Assembly: GCA_041740675.1 (NCBI GenBank)
Contig: JBGSLN010000045.1
Span: 1 to 10,698 of the forward strand
Direction of reading: 5' to 3'
Length of the DNA: 10,698 nucleotides
Origin: JBGSLN01 sp041740675
GTDB lineage: Bacteria > Pseudomonadota > Gammaproteobacteria > JBGSLN01
Shown: piece by piece, positions 1-7,268 of the stretch
How the letters are laid out: each line of letters begins with the position of its first letter
Numbering within the stretch: the stretch's first letter is position 1
The notes under the pieces: model-generated
Told to the model about the DNA's origin: nothing
Database searches by the model: none
Seen by the model: only the letters and a program-made list of their open reading frames with translations
Position numbers and translations under genes: made by a program

Positions 1-1
1 T

Positions 2-1009
2 AATCCAGCTTTTAATTTTGATACTTTTGTAGAAGGCAAATCTAACCAACTTGCACGTGCTGCTGCTCTCCAAGTTGCTGAAAATCCAGGCAAAGCCTAC
101 AATCCAATGTTTTTATATGGTGGAGTAGGGTTAGGTAAAACCCATTTAATGCATGCGATTGGTAACAAGATTCTTGAAAACAAACCGGATGCTAAAGTTC
201 TTTACCTTCACTCTGAACGATTTGTAGCAGACATGGTCAAGGCGTTACAAACAAACTCTATTAATGAATTTAAACGCTTTTATCGTTCTTTAGACGCATT
301 ATTAATCGATGATATTCAGTTTTTCGCGGGCAAAGATCGTTCTCAGGAAGAGTTTTTTCATACATTCAATGCGTTACTCGAGGGGCAACAGCAAATTGTA
401 TTAACCAGTGATCGTTATCCTAAAGAAATTGAAGGTGTAGAAGAACGGCTAAAATCGCGTTTTGGCTGGGGACTTACCGTTGTTGTTGAGCCGCCAGAGT
501 TGGAAACGCGGGTTGCGATTTTATTAAGTAAAGCGGCACAATCTAACATCGAACTCCCTTATGAAGTTGCTTTTTTTATTGCGAAACGAATTCGATCAAA
601 TGTTCGTGAATTGGAAGGAGCTTTAAAGCGAGTAAGTGCAAATGCTTATTTTACTGGTAGACCAATCACGTTAGAATTAGTGAAAGAAGCATTAAAGGAT
701 TTATTGAGTTTACAAGATAAATTAGTTTCTATGGATAATATTATTAAAACAGTTGCAGCTTATTATAAAATTAAAGTGGCTGATCTACATTCTCAAAGAC
801 GAAGTCGTTCAGTAGCAAGACCAAGACAGGTTGCAATGGCATTGGCAAAGGAACTAACTAATCACAGTTTACCTGAAATTGGTACTGCTTTTGGAGGGAG
901 AGATCATACGACAGTCATTCATGCTTATCGAAAAATTCATGAATTAATGGAAACAAATTCAGATATAGCAGAAGATTTTTCAAATTTAATGCGAATGTTG
1001 ACGAATTGA
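2..1009 (+). CDS. dnaA: Chromosomal replication initiator DnaA (5' partial)
   Basis: DnaA is the AAA+ ATPase that binds DnaA boxes at oriC and opens the duplex. The frame is open from base 2, so the gene enters from the left; 335 residues are visible, and the N-terminal domains I and II (roughly the first 120 residues) lie outside. Visible in order: the domain III entry FVEGKSNQLARAAA (about residues 10-23), Walker A GGVGLGKT (40-47), Walker B LLIDD (100-104), sensor I LTSDR (134-138), the arginine-finger box SRFGWG (about 152-157), sensor II RSNVRELEGAL (198-208), and the domain IV DNA-binding signature GGRDHTTVIHA (about 298-308). The ATG at 107 is internal, because strongly conserved DnaA sequence precedes it in frame. 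The gene ends 7 nt before dnaN, so the two are probably co-transcribed. Nothing looks damaged. Confidence 0.98.
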   Translation, partial: NPAFNFDTFVEGKSNQLARAAALQVAENPGKAYNPMFLYGGVGLGKTHLMHAIGNKILENKPDAKVLYLHSERFVADMVKALQTNSINEFKRFYRSLDALLIDDIQFFAGKDRSQEEFFHTFNALLEGQQQIVLTSDRYPKEIEGVEERLKSRFGWGLTVVVEPPELETRVAILLSKAAQSNIELPYEVAFFIAKRIRSNVRELEGALKRVSANAYFTGRPITLELVKEALKDLLSLQDKLVSMDNIIKTVAAYYKIKVADLHSQRRSRSVARPRQVAMALAKELTNHSLPEIGTAFGGRDHTTVIHAYRKIHELMETNSDIAEDFSNLMRMLTN

Positions 1010-1016
1010 GGGCATC

Positions 1017-2117
1017 ATGCAATTTACAATTATTAGAGAAGAGTTGTTAAGACCTTTACAAATGGTGATGGGCGCAGTTGAAAAACGTCATGCTATGCCT
1101 ATATTAGCAAATGCTTTATTACGCGTAACCGAGCAACAATTAACAGTGATTGCTACTGATCTTGAAGTTGAATTACATGGCACTGTTCAATTAAATTCTG
1201 TTGTTATACCAGGTGAAATTACAGTTCCTGCTCGTAAATTATTAGATATTTGCCGAGCACTTCCTGAAACAAAGTTAATTACCTTAGTTTTACAAGGCGA
1301 TACTATTTTAATTTCTTGTGAAAAAAGCCGTTTCAAATTAACAACATTACCTGCTGTTGACTTTCCAAATGTAGAAGAAGGAATTAGCAAACAAGAATTT
1401 TTAATTTCTCCAATGCTATTACGAAATTTAATTGAAAACGTGTCTTTTTCAATGGCGTATCAAGATGTTAGATATTATCTTAATGGTATATTTATAATTA
1501 AATCCTCTTCTAGTTTGAAAGTAGTTGCTACCGACGGTCATCGACTTTCATTATGTAGCCATTCTGCTGATTTAGGTGATGGAGATGAGAAAGTTATTAT
1601 TCCTAGAAAAGCAGTTGTTGAAATGATTCGGTTATTAAATTCTGAAGAACCGTTAGTTAACATAAACATTGGTGAAAATCATTTACGAGTTGTTGGAAAA
1701 AATTATACTTTTGTGACGAAGTTAATTGATGGTGTTTTTCCTGATTACCAACGAGTTATTCCAAAAAATGCCCACAAACAAATTGTATTAGATAAAGAGT
1801 TATTTAAAAATATGTTATCTAGAACAGCCATTCTTTCAAATGAAAAGTATCATGGTGTTAAATTATTTTTAGAGCCAGATAAATTAGCGGTTGAGGCACA
1901 TAACTCAGAGTATGAAGAAGCATATGAAGAAGTTGAAGTTTTATATAATTCAGATCCTCTGGAAATTGGTTTTAATGTGAGTTATTTATTAGAGGCCATC
2001 AATGCGCTTCCTAAAGGTAATATTCGAATGTTATTAGTTGATGGAAATAGTAGTATTCAGATCGAAGCTGAAAATAGCAATGGAAGTTTATATGTGATTA
2101 TGCCTATGCGCATTTAG
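1017..2117 (+). CDS. dnaN: DNA polymerase III beta subunit (sliding clamp)
   Basis: This encodes the ring-shaped clamp that tethers DNA polymerase III and other DNA-processing proteins to DNA. At 366 residues it matches the usual family length. Characteristic segments are visible: an N-terminal MQFTI start, the RHAMPILANALL stretch near residues 24-35, ATDLEVEL (46-53), VSFSMAYQDVRYYLNG in the middle domain, ATDGHRLS (about 171-178), and the closing VIMPMRI that ends most clamps. The ATG at 1017 is supported by a weak purine-rich site (TGAGGG, 1007-1012) that overlaps the dnaA stop codon. Gaps of 7 nt upstream and 8 nt to recF point to one transcription unit dnaA-dnaN-recF. No truncation or missing domain was seen. 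Confidence 0.98.
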   Translation: MQFTIIREELLRPLQMVMGAVEKRHAMPILANALLRVTEQQLTVIATDLEVELHGTVQLNSVVIPGEITVPARKLLDICRALPETKLITLVLQGDTILISCEKSRFKLTTLPAVDFPNVEEGISKQEFLISPMLLRNLIENVSFSMAYQDVRYYLNGIFIIKSSSSLKVVATDGHRLSLCSHSADLGDGDEKVIIPRKAVVEMIRLLNSEEPLVNINIGENHLRVVGKNYTFVTKLIDGVFPDYQRVIPKNAHKQIVLDKELFKNMLSRTAILSNEKYHGVKLFLEPDKLAVEAHNSEYEEAYEEVEVLYNSDPLEIGFNVSYLLEAINALPKGNIRMLLVDGNSSIQIEAENSNGSLYVIMPMRI

Positions 2118-2125
2118 GCAGGCTT

Positions 2126-3217
2126 ATGAAATTTTCTCAACTTAAAGTTGATAATTTCCGCAATTTCCCTCATTTGTCTTTAGACTTTAATTCTAGATTT
2201 AATTTATTGCATGGGGAAAATGGTAGTGGAAAAACATCACTGCTTGAGATTTTATATTTTCTAAGTCATGGTAAATCTTTCCGTTCTTCTTTAGCTAGGC
2301 GTTTAGTTAGTGATTCTCAACAAAAATTTACTCTTTTTTCAAAACTTACTTCTGAAAATAAATCTCAATTAACTGTTGGAATTGAAAAGGATATTAAAGG
2401 CGATGGTGAGTTTAAATTATTAGGAGAGAAAACACAACTTGCTGAAATAACTGCGCTGTTACCAACTCTTATTTTAAATAATGATAGTTTTTCTCTTCTG
2501 AATGATGGACCCATAGTAAGAAGACAATTTTTAGATTGGGGTGTGTTTCACGTGAAACATTCTTTTATATCTACTTGGCGAGACTACCACCGAGCATTAA
2601 AACAAAGAAACAATGCAATAAAAACGCGGTTATCAATAAAAGAAATTCAAAATTGGGATAATATATTAATATCAGCTGCAACATTACTTACTGACTTTCG
2701 GCAACAATATTTTGATATATTTATCCCTAAATTTTTATCAGTTTTATCGAATATTTTCCAGTTTTCTGATTTATCGATTAAGTTTATCTCTGGATGGCCT
2801 AGCGAAAGTAAATTTTCTGAGAAGCTAATCGAAAATTTACAGCGCGACATCGAGCTTGGATATACATATTATGGCGCACATCGAGCCGATATTAAGTTCA
2901 CAATCAAAGGAAAACCTATTGAAGATGTTTTATCCCGTGGCCAGCAAAAAATTTTTGTATGGTTGATGCGTTTAACTCAATCAATTATCTTAAACGAATT
3001 AACTGAAAAGCAACCTATTATCTTAATTGATGATTTAGGTGCCGAGCTAGATTCTGTTCGAAGAGAAGCCTTAACCGAATTATTTTGCAATATCGAGGGA
3101 CAATATTTTATTACTGCAGTTAATTCTTTGGATTTAAAACCATTTGCTCTTTATTCAAAATCTTTCCAAATGTTCCACGTGAAACATGATAATATTTTTT
3201 TAGTGGAATCAGTTTAA
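2126..3217 (+). CDS. recF: DNA replication and repair ATPase RecF
   Basis: RecF is an SMC-like ABC-type ATPase that, with RecO and RecR, helps load RecA at single-strand gaps. The 363 residues match the family length. Walker A GENGSGKT lies at residues 30-37, the ABC signature LSRGQQK at 269-275, and Walker B with the D-loop, IILIDDLGAELD, at 298-309. The ATG at 2126 follows a purine-rich AGGCAGG (2116-2122) that overlaps the dnaN stop. An oddity is that two ParB-binding parS palindromes are embedded in the reading frame. Each is translated as FHVKH, once mid-protein (residues 141-145) and once 14 residues before the C-terminus (350-354). A third parS lies 17 nt beyond the stop. The gene therefore also serves as part of a centromere. 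It is followed by 471 bp of repeats and a promoter before gyrB. Confidence 0.97.
   Translation: MKFSQLKVDNFRNFPHLSLDFNSRFNLLHGENGSGKTSLLEILYFLSHGKSFRSSLARRLVSDSQQKFTLFSKLTSENKSQLTVGIEKDIKGDGEFKLLGEKTQLAEITALLPTLILNNDSFSLLNDGPIVRRQFLDWGVFHVKHSFISTWRDYHRALKQRNNAIKTRLSIKEIQNWDNILISAATLLTDFRQQYFDIFIPKFLSVLSNIFQFSDLSIKFISGWPSESKFSEKLIENLQRDIELGYTYYGAHRADIKFTIKGKPIEDVLSRGQQKIFVWLMRLTQSIILNELTEKQPIILIDDLGAELDSVRREALTELFCNIEGQYFITAVNSLDLKPFALYSKSFQMFHVKHDNIFLVESV
2544..2559. other. parS site 1 (ParB centromere box) inside recF
   Basis: The sequence TGTTTCACGTGAAACA is a perfect 16-bp palindrome and an exact match to the widely conserved chromosomal parS consensus TGTTNCACGTGAAACA. ParB binds such sites and spreads to form the partition complex near the origin. 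It lies in the recF frame and reads FHVKH. ParB use here is inferred from the match and the position near dnaA, as no parAB genes are in the window. Confidence 0.92.
3171..3186. other. parS site 2 at the 3' end of recF
   Basis: The sequence TGTTCCACGTGAAACA matches the parS consensus TGTTNCACGTGAAACA at every fixed position. One arm carries C instead of T, so the palindrome has a single mismatched pair. It is within the recF coding sequence and again encodes FHVKH, 14 residues before the protein's end. Its centre is 64 bp from that of site 3, close to six helical turns, so both sites may sit on the same face of the DNA. Confidence 0.92.
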
Positions 3218-3234
3218 ATGACTCAAGGGATCAA

Positions 3235-3250
3235 TGTTTCACGTGAAACA
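3235..3250. other. parS site 3 just downstream of recF
   Basis: A perfect copy of TGTTTCACGTGAAACA starts 17 nt after the recF stop codon. It is identical to site 1 and matches the chromosomal parS consensus. It is not under coding constraint, so its preservation is best explained by ParB binding. As a short hairpin with no T-tract, it is not a good intrinsic terminator. Confidence 0.93.
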
Positions 3251-3290
3251 TCAAACCTCAGTATACATCAAATTTCTCGTACATTAAGCT

Positions 3291-3410
3291 TGTCATCCTG
3301 AGCGCAGCGAAGGATCTCCATCAGGCTACTCATGCATTACTGGGCATTCCGAACAACGCGAGTCAAACTGCTCGTTTTTTTAAGATCCCTCACTTCGTTC
3401 GGGATGACAA
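3291..3410. repeat. Interspersed palindromic repeat, copy 1
   Basis: The left arm begins TGTCATCCTGAGCGCAGCG and runs to GGATCT near 3317. The right arm (about 3382-3409) contains GATCCCTCACTTCGTTCGGG and is its imperfect reverse complement. Between them is the family's loop motif CAGGCTACTCATGC (3322-3335), followed by an extra stretch (about 3336-3380) that itself looks like a partial element (GCATTCCGAACAACGCG). The same family recurs at 3436, 6181 and 8522. The copy has strong hairpin potential and no protein-coding content. Confidence 0.85.
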
Positions 3411-3516
3411 ATGTTGCTTTTGGGATGACAAACGCTGTTATCCTGAGCGCAGCGAAGGATCTCCTACAGGTTGCTCATGCTTTTCAATGATCCCTCACTG
3501 CGTTCAGAATGCCAAG
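3401..3516. repeat. Interspersed palindromic repeat, copy 2, with 21-bp tandem link
   Basis: GGGATGACA occurs at 3401 and again at 3422, a 21-bp period that links copy 1 to copy 2. Copy 2 proper starts near 3436 with TTATCCTGAGCGCAGCGAAG, has the loop motif CAGGTTGCTCATGC (3467-3480), and closes with a degenerate right arm GATCCCTCACTGCGTTCAG (3489-3507). The left core TCCTGAGCGCAGCGAAGGAT is identical in copies 1 and 2. The array lies between parS site 3 and the gyrB promoter. Confidence 0.8.
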
Positions 3517-3608
3517 TAAAGATAAATATATTAGACTAACTTTACCTAAAGGATAAATAATAGTTAAACGCTGATTTCTAATTAACTATCGCACTTTTGG
3601 ATAAATTT

Positions 3609-3617
3609 TGATATAAT
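3609..3617 (+). promoter_or_regulatory. Extended -10 promoter of gyrB
   Basis: TGATATAAT carries the TGn extension and a consensus TATAAT (3612-3617). No good -35 hexamer stands 16-18 bp upstream, which is normal for extended -10 promoters. Initiation near 3624 would leave a leader of about 65 nt before the gyrB ATG. A DnaA-box-like TTTGGATAA (3596-3604; TTATCCAAA on the other strand) lies immediately upstream. The promoter shows that gyrB need not depend on read-through from recF. Confidence 0.65.
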
Positions 3618-3688
3618 ACCAAAAAGCCAATTTATATTAAAATCAGTAGGTTAAATTTAGTATTTAACTGATCTGGAGTGAATTTTCG

Positions 3689-6106
3689 ATGACGACAGAA
3701 ACTACTTACGATTCCTCAAATATTACTGTGTTAAAAGGTTTAGATGCGGTACGCAAACGACCAGGAATGTACATTGGTGATACTGATGATGGTACAGGAT
3801 TACATCATATGGTGTTTGAAGTCGTTGATAATTCAATTGATGAAGCATTAGCGGGCTATTGTAAAAGTATTGAAGTTATTATTCATCAAGATGAATCAGT
3901 GACGGTTATTGATGACGGTCGAGGCATTCCAGTCGATATTCATCCTGAGGAAGGTCGTTCAGCAGCAGAAGTAATAATGACAGTGTTACATGCCGGCGGT
4001 AAATTTGATAAAAACTCTTATAAAGTATCAGGCGGATTACACGGTGTTGGTATTTCAGTCGTCAATGCACTCTCAGAAGAATTGCATTTAACCATCCGTA
4101 AAAATGGTAAATTACATGAGCAAATTTATCGTTTAGGTGACCCGCAAGCACCTTTGAAAGAAATAGGTGATACCGATCGTACTGGAACAGAAATTCGATT
4201 CAAAGCGAGTAATACAATTTTCACAAATATTGAATACAGTTACGAAATATTAGCAAAACGTTTGCGTGAATTATCATTTTTAAATTCTGGCGTTAGCATC
4301 AAATTAACGGATGAACGCACAGGAAAATCTGAGATGTTCAAATATGAAGGCGGAATTAAAGCATTTGTAGAACACTTAAATCGCAATAAAACCCCTGTAA
4401 ATACCGATGTTTTTTATTTTTCAGGCGAGAAAGATGACATTATTGTTGAAGTTGCCATGCAATGGAACGATGGATTTACTGAAACACTTTTTTGCTTTAC
4501 TAATAATATTCCACAACGTGATGGGGGAACACATTTAGCAGGTTTCCGTGGAGCATTAACAAGAACATTAAATAATTATATTGAAAACGAAGGGTTGGCA
4601 AAAAAACAAAAAATTAATACAACAGGTGATGATGCAAGAGAAGGATTAACCGCTGTGCTTTCAGTAAAAGTACCTGATCCGAAATTTTCATCACAGACTA
4701 AAGATAAATTAGTATCATCAGAAGTGAAAGGTGTTGTTGAAGCATTGGTTAGTGAGTATTTCCAAGCCTTTTTATTAGAAACCCCTCAGCAAGCAAAAGC
4801 CATTGTTGGCAAAATGATTGATGCAGCGCGCGCTCGTGAAGCAGCGCGTAAAGCACGAGAAATGACTCGTCGAAAAGGAGCACTGGATATTGCGGGCTTA
4901 CCAGGGAAATTAGCTGATTGTCAGGAGAAAGATCCTGGTTTATCTGAGTTATTTATTGTTGAGGGAGATTCTGCGGGAGGTTCTGCAAAGCAGGGACGAG
5001 ATCGTCGAAATCAAGCAATTTTACCTTTAAAGGGCAAAATATTAAATGTGGAAAAAGCACGGTTTGACAAAATGCTTGCTTCACAAGAAGTGGGCACATT
5101 AATTACTGCTTTGGGTTGTGGAATAGGCAGAGAAGAATATAACCCTGATAAACTACGGTATCATCGAATTATTATCATGACTGACGCGGATGTCGATGGT
5201 TCACATATTCGCACATTACTATTAACATTCTTTTTTCGACAAATGCCAGAGTTAGTTGAGAGAGGTTATATCTATATTGCTCAACCACCTTTATATAAAG
5301 TCAAAAAAGGCAAACAAGAACAATATGTAAAAGACGACGACGCGCTTGATGCTTATTTAGTGCAAATGGCGTTAGATGGTGCAGCACTGTATGTGAATCC
5401 AAATGCGCCTGCAGTTGTGGGTACAGCTTTAGAAGTTCTAGTGAATGAATTTAGAATAGTAATGCGTATTATTCATCGATTAAGTAAAAATTATCCAACA
5501 GTATTATTAGAGCAATTAGTGCATCATCGTCCTTTTGATCCAAATAGAAATGCAGATGAAACCTATGTAAAAACCTGGACAGAAGAATTGCAAGCGAAAT
5601 TGGATTCTTTTACTCACAATGGAAATAGATATGTAAGTACTGTGTTTGAAGATACCGAACGTAAAGTTTTTCGTACGGTGGTAAATTTTTATGTGCACGG
5701 CATTCCAACGGAATATATCTTACGTAAAGAGTTCTTTTTATCAAAAGAATATCAATTGATGGTAGATTTAGGCCTGAAATTAAAAGGACTGATCGAAATA
5801 GGTGCTTATGTTAGCCGTGGTGATAAAAAGCAATCAATAACTTTGTTTAAAGAAGCAATTGAATGGCTAATGATGGAAGCAAAACGCGGATTGACTATCC
5901 AACGATATAAAGGTTTAGGAGAAATGAATCCTAATCAGTTGTGGGAAACTACCATGGATCAAGAGCATCGACGTTTGCTACAAGTGAAAATTGAAGATGC
6001 TGTTCGTGCTGATGAGTTGTTCACAACCTTAATGGGTGATCAAGTTGAACCGCGAAAAGAGTTTATTCAAGAATTTGCTTTAGATGTTGAGAATTTAGAT
6101 ATTTAA
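3689..6106 (+). CDS. gyrB: DNA gyrase subunit B
   Basis: GyrB is the ATPase subunit of DNA gyrase, which with GyrA introduces negative supercoils. The 805 residues match the long gammaproteobacterial form (E. coli 804), which has a large insertion in the C-terminal TOPRIM region. The GHKL ATP-binding motifs are present: DNSIDEA (47-53), DDGRGIP (75-81) and GGLHGVG (115-121). The TOPRIM metal site is intact, with EGDSAGGSA from E425 and the acidic triad D499, D501 and D503 in DADVDGSH. The late motif QRYKGLGEMNP is at 738-748. The ATG at 3689 is preceded by GGAG (3675-3678). Unlike arrangements in which gyrB closely follows recF, it is separated by 471 bp holding a parS, repeats and its own promoter. 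No defects were seen. Confidence 0.98.
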   Translation: MTTETTYDSSNITVLKGLDAVRKRPGMYIGDTDDGTGLHHMVFEVVDNSIDEALAGYCKSIEVIIHQDESVTVIDDGRGIPVDIHPEEGRSAAEVIMTVLHAGGKFDKNSYKVSGGLHGVGISVVNALSEELHLTIRKNGKLHEQIYRLGDPQAPLKEIGDTDRTGTEIRFKASNTIFTNIEYSYEILAKRLRELSFLNSGVSIKLTDERTGKSEMFKYEGGIKAFVEHLNRNKTPVNTDVFYFSGEKDDIIVEVAMQWNDGFTETLFCFTNNIPQRDGGTHLAGFRGALTRTLNNYIENEGLAKKQKINTTGDDAREGLTAVLSVKVPDPKFSSQTKDKLVSSEVKGVVEALVSEYFQAFLLETPQQAKAIVGKMIDAARAREAARKAREMTRRKGALDIAGLPGKLADCQEKDPGLSELFIVEGDSAGGSAKQGRDRRNQAILPLKGKILNVEKARFDKMLASQEVGTLITALGCGIGREEYNPDKLRYHRIIIMTDADVDGSHIRTLLLTFFFRQMPELVERGYIYIAQPPLYKVKKGKQEQYVKDDDALDAYLVQMALDGAALYVNPNAPAVVGTALEVLVNEFRIVMRIIHRLSKNYPTVLLEQLVHHRPFDPNRNADETYVKTWTEELQAKLDSFTHNGNRYVSTVFEDTERKVFRTVVNFYVHGIPTEYILRKEFFLSKEYQLMVDLGLKLKGLIEIGAYVSRGDKKQSITLFKEAIEWLMMEAKRGLTIQRYKGLGEMNPNQLWETTMDQEHRRLLQVKIEDAVRADELFTTLMGDQVEPRKEFIQEFALDVENLDI

Positions 6107-6119
6107 ATTTTCTTACATT

Positions 6120-6203
6120 TCATCGCGAACGCAACACTTGTTATCCTGAACGCAACGTTTGTCATCGCGAACATAACACTTGTCATCCCGAACGAAGTGA
6201 GGG
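6120..6203. repeat. 21-bp tandem repeats (four units)
   Basis: Four consecutive 21-bp units start at 6120, 6141, 6162 and 6183. They share the pattern TYATCsyGAACrhAAC followed by a variable end, usually CACTTG or CGTTTG. The fourth unit (TCATCCCGAACGAAGTGAGG) is also the outer arm of the neighbouring palindromic element, so the array seems to have grown by duplicating the element's end. It starts 14 bp after the gyrB stop. It has no coding content, and an apparent minus-strand reading frame across it is only repeat translation. Confidence 0.8.
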
Positions 6204-6260
6204 ATCTTTAAAAAGCATAAGCAGCCTGAAAGAGATTCCTCGTGTTGCTTGGAATGACAA
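6181..6260. repeat. Interspersed palindromic repeat, copy 3 (opposite orientation)
   Basis: The element runs from TGTCATCCCGAACGAAGTG (6181) through GGGATCTTT, a loop GCATAAGCAGCCTGAAAG (6216-6233), to AGATTCCTCGTGTTGCTTGG and GGAATGACAA at 6260. The loop is the reverse complement of the CAGG(T/C)TGCTCATGC motif in copies 1 and 2, so this copy is inverted relative to them. It lies after gyrB and could act as a transcript-end hairpin, but there is no T-tract after it. Confidence 0.82.
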
Positions 6261-6361
6261 GTAATGCAGGAGGAACCTAAAGCCCAGGTAAAACCCTCTC
6301 GCACTATAATCTGTGCTGTAGAGTCTCTACTTTATATTTATGTAAGTAGATATTTACATAG

Positions 6362-7121
6362 GTTCAGGCCATTGAGGCTGCTTATAGTGGAGATACTCTG
6401 ATGCTAAAGGCTGAAATACTTACACCTAAAGGTATTGAACGACTCAATCAATTTAAAACTGAAATAGAAAAGTTATCAAAAAAACTTACGGTTCGAATGA
6501 AAGCAGTATTGACTCACAAAAGTTAGTGAAAGATGTTTCATCCGTCGTTACAGAACTGTTAAATCACAATGATATTAGTTATTGGCAAGAGCATGCTCAA
6601 GAGTTAGCAGAATTATATCTTGCTTTACTTAAAGATTTTAGTGTGCACTTTGATAATGTAACTGGAAATATGAAAAATGCAGTACTACCCTCGCACTGGC
6701 GCCGCTTGCTCCCTTAAATGCAAAAGATAAACTTGATAATGCAACGTCTTTTCTAGATAACCAAACGGCACTTTATCAAGAACGAGAACAAAGTACGCTC
6801 ATTAATGCTGAATTTAGGATCTTATTCTAGGGGTAGACATGATCAAGATAAATGCATATTAGCAAAAGAACAACATCAAAAAATTGAAAAGCTTAAAACT
6901 CAATCAGTATTTGGACAATAGAAAAACATCGTGAAATATTAACTCGAAAAAACATTGCCAGTTCCGAATTGGGGAAATTATTTGATGACAACCTTAAAGC
7001 GTTTCGCGACTTACAAGCACGGGATACTTTAGCTTGTGAGGAGAAACTATTAACGAGTGTAGAAAAGCATCAAGCTGAACCAAAAATAGAACAACAAGAC
7101 TTAAGCATCGTTAAAACCTAA
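6362..7121 (+). pseudogene. Frameshifted coiled-coil-like gene remnant
   Basis: I do not recognise the family. A hydrophilic, Glu/Lys/Gln-rich, probably helical protein of about 250 residues can be followed only by changing frame four times. It is open from 6362 (VQAIEAAYSGDTLM), shifts at or near an A7 run (6478-6484), continues as SSIDSQKLVKDVSS to about 6682, then TLALAPLAPLNAKDKLDN to about 6810, then GRHDQDKCILAKEQHQKIEK to about 6915, then TIEKHREILTRK to a TAA at 7119-7121. Three shifts act as single-base losses and one as a gain. Only the first falls in a homopolymer, and all flanking genes are intact, so real decay is likelier than sequencing error. No convincing start codon with an RBS was found. 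It could be a dead host-interaction (effector-type) gene, but that is speculation. Confidence 0.7.
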
Positions 7122-7135
7122 ACTACTTTTAATTC

Positions 7136-7183
7136 TACGATTTTAACTAAATCTTAGTTTTACAAACTAAAAGTAAAATCGTA
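7136..7183. repeat. AT-rich inverted repeat (hairpin)
   Basis: TACGATTTTA (7136-7145) and TAAAATCGTA (7174-7183) are perfect reverse complements. An inner stem is formed by AGTTT (7156-7160) and AAACT (7164-7168) around a TAC loop. It lies after the pseudogene and before the promoter at 7230. A run of six T occurs about 12 nt after the stem, too far for a standard terminator. A terminator or an operator-like site are both possible. Confidence 0.5.
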
Positions 7184-7229
7184 AATGATTTTCAGTTTTT
7201 TGCGGTCTTTCTATGACATGTCACTTTTC

Positions 7230-7238
7230 TGCTATACT
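7230..7238 (+). promoter_or_regulatory. Extended -10 promoter of the AIM24-family gene
   Basis: TGCTATACT contains the TGn extension and the hexamer TATACT (7233-7238). The nearest -35-like hexamer, ATGACA (7213-7218), is only 14 bp away and is probably not used. A start near 7245 leaves a leader of about 24 nt before the ATG at 7269. This also argues against translation from the earlier in-frame ATG at 7185, which lies upstream of the promoter. Confidence 0.6.
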
Positions 7239-7268
7239 CAAGCGATAAAAAATGAACGAGATCACACT

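Noticed and set aside
107..1009. Start of dnaA at the ATG at 107
   Set aside because: Conserved DnaA sequence (VEGKSNQLARAAA) is in frame upstream to base 2, so the ATG is internal and the gene is cut by the window edge.
3235..3250. recF transcription terminator
   Set aside because: The palindrome is an exact parS match and lacks a T-tract, so ParB binding explains it better.
3218..3688. oriC between recF and gyrB
   Set aside because: Only one imperfect DnaA-box-like 9-mer was found and there is no cluster of boxes or 13-mer array; oriC is more likely outside the window, upstream of dnaA.
6120..6203. CRISPR array
   Set aside because: The units are contiguous 21-mers with no unique spacers, and no cas gene is nearby.
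6113..6304. Minus-strand 63-codon reading frame after gyrB
   Set aside because: It runs through the 21-bp tandem repeats and palindromic element, giving a repetitive RDDK/VRDD peptide; there is no credible ribosome site or family.
7185..7268. N-terminal 28-residue extension of the AIM24-family protein from the ATG at 7185
   Set aside because: The extension overlaps a promoter (7230-7238), does not resemble the family, and a better placed ATG lies at 7269.
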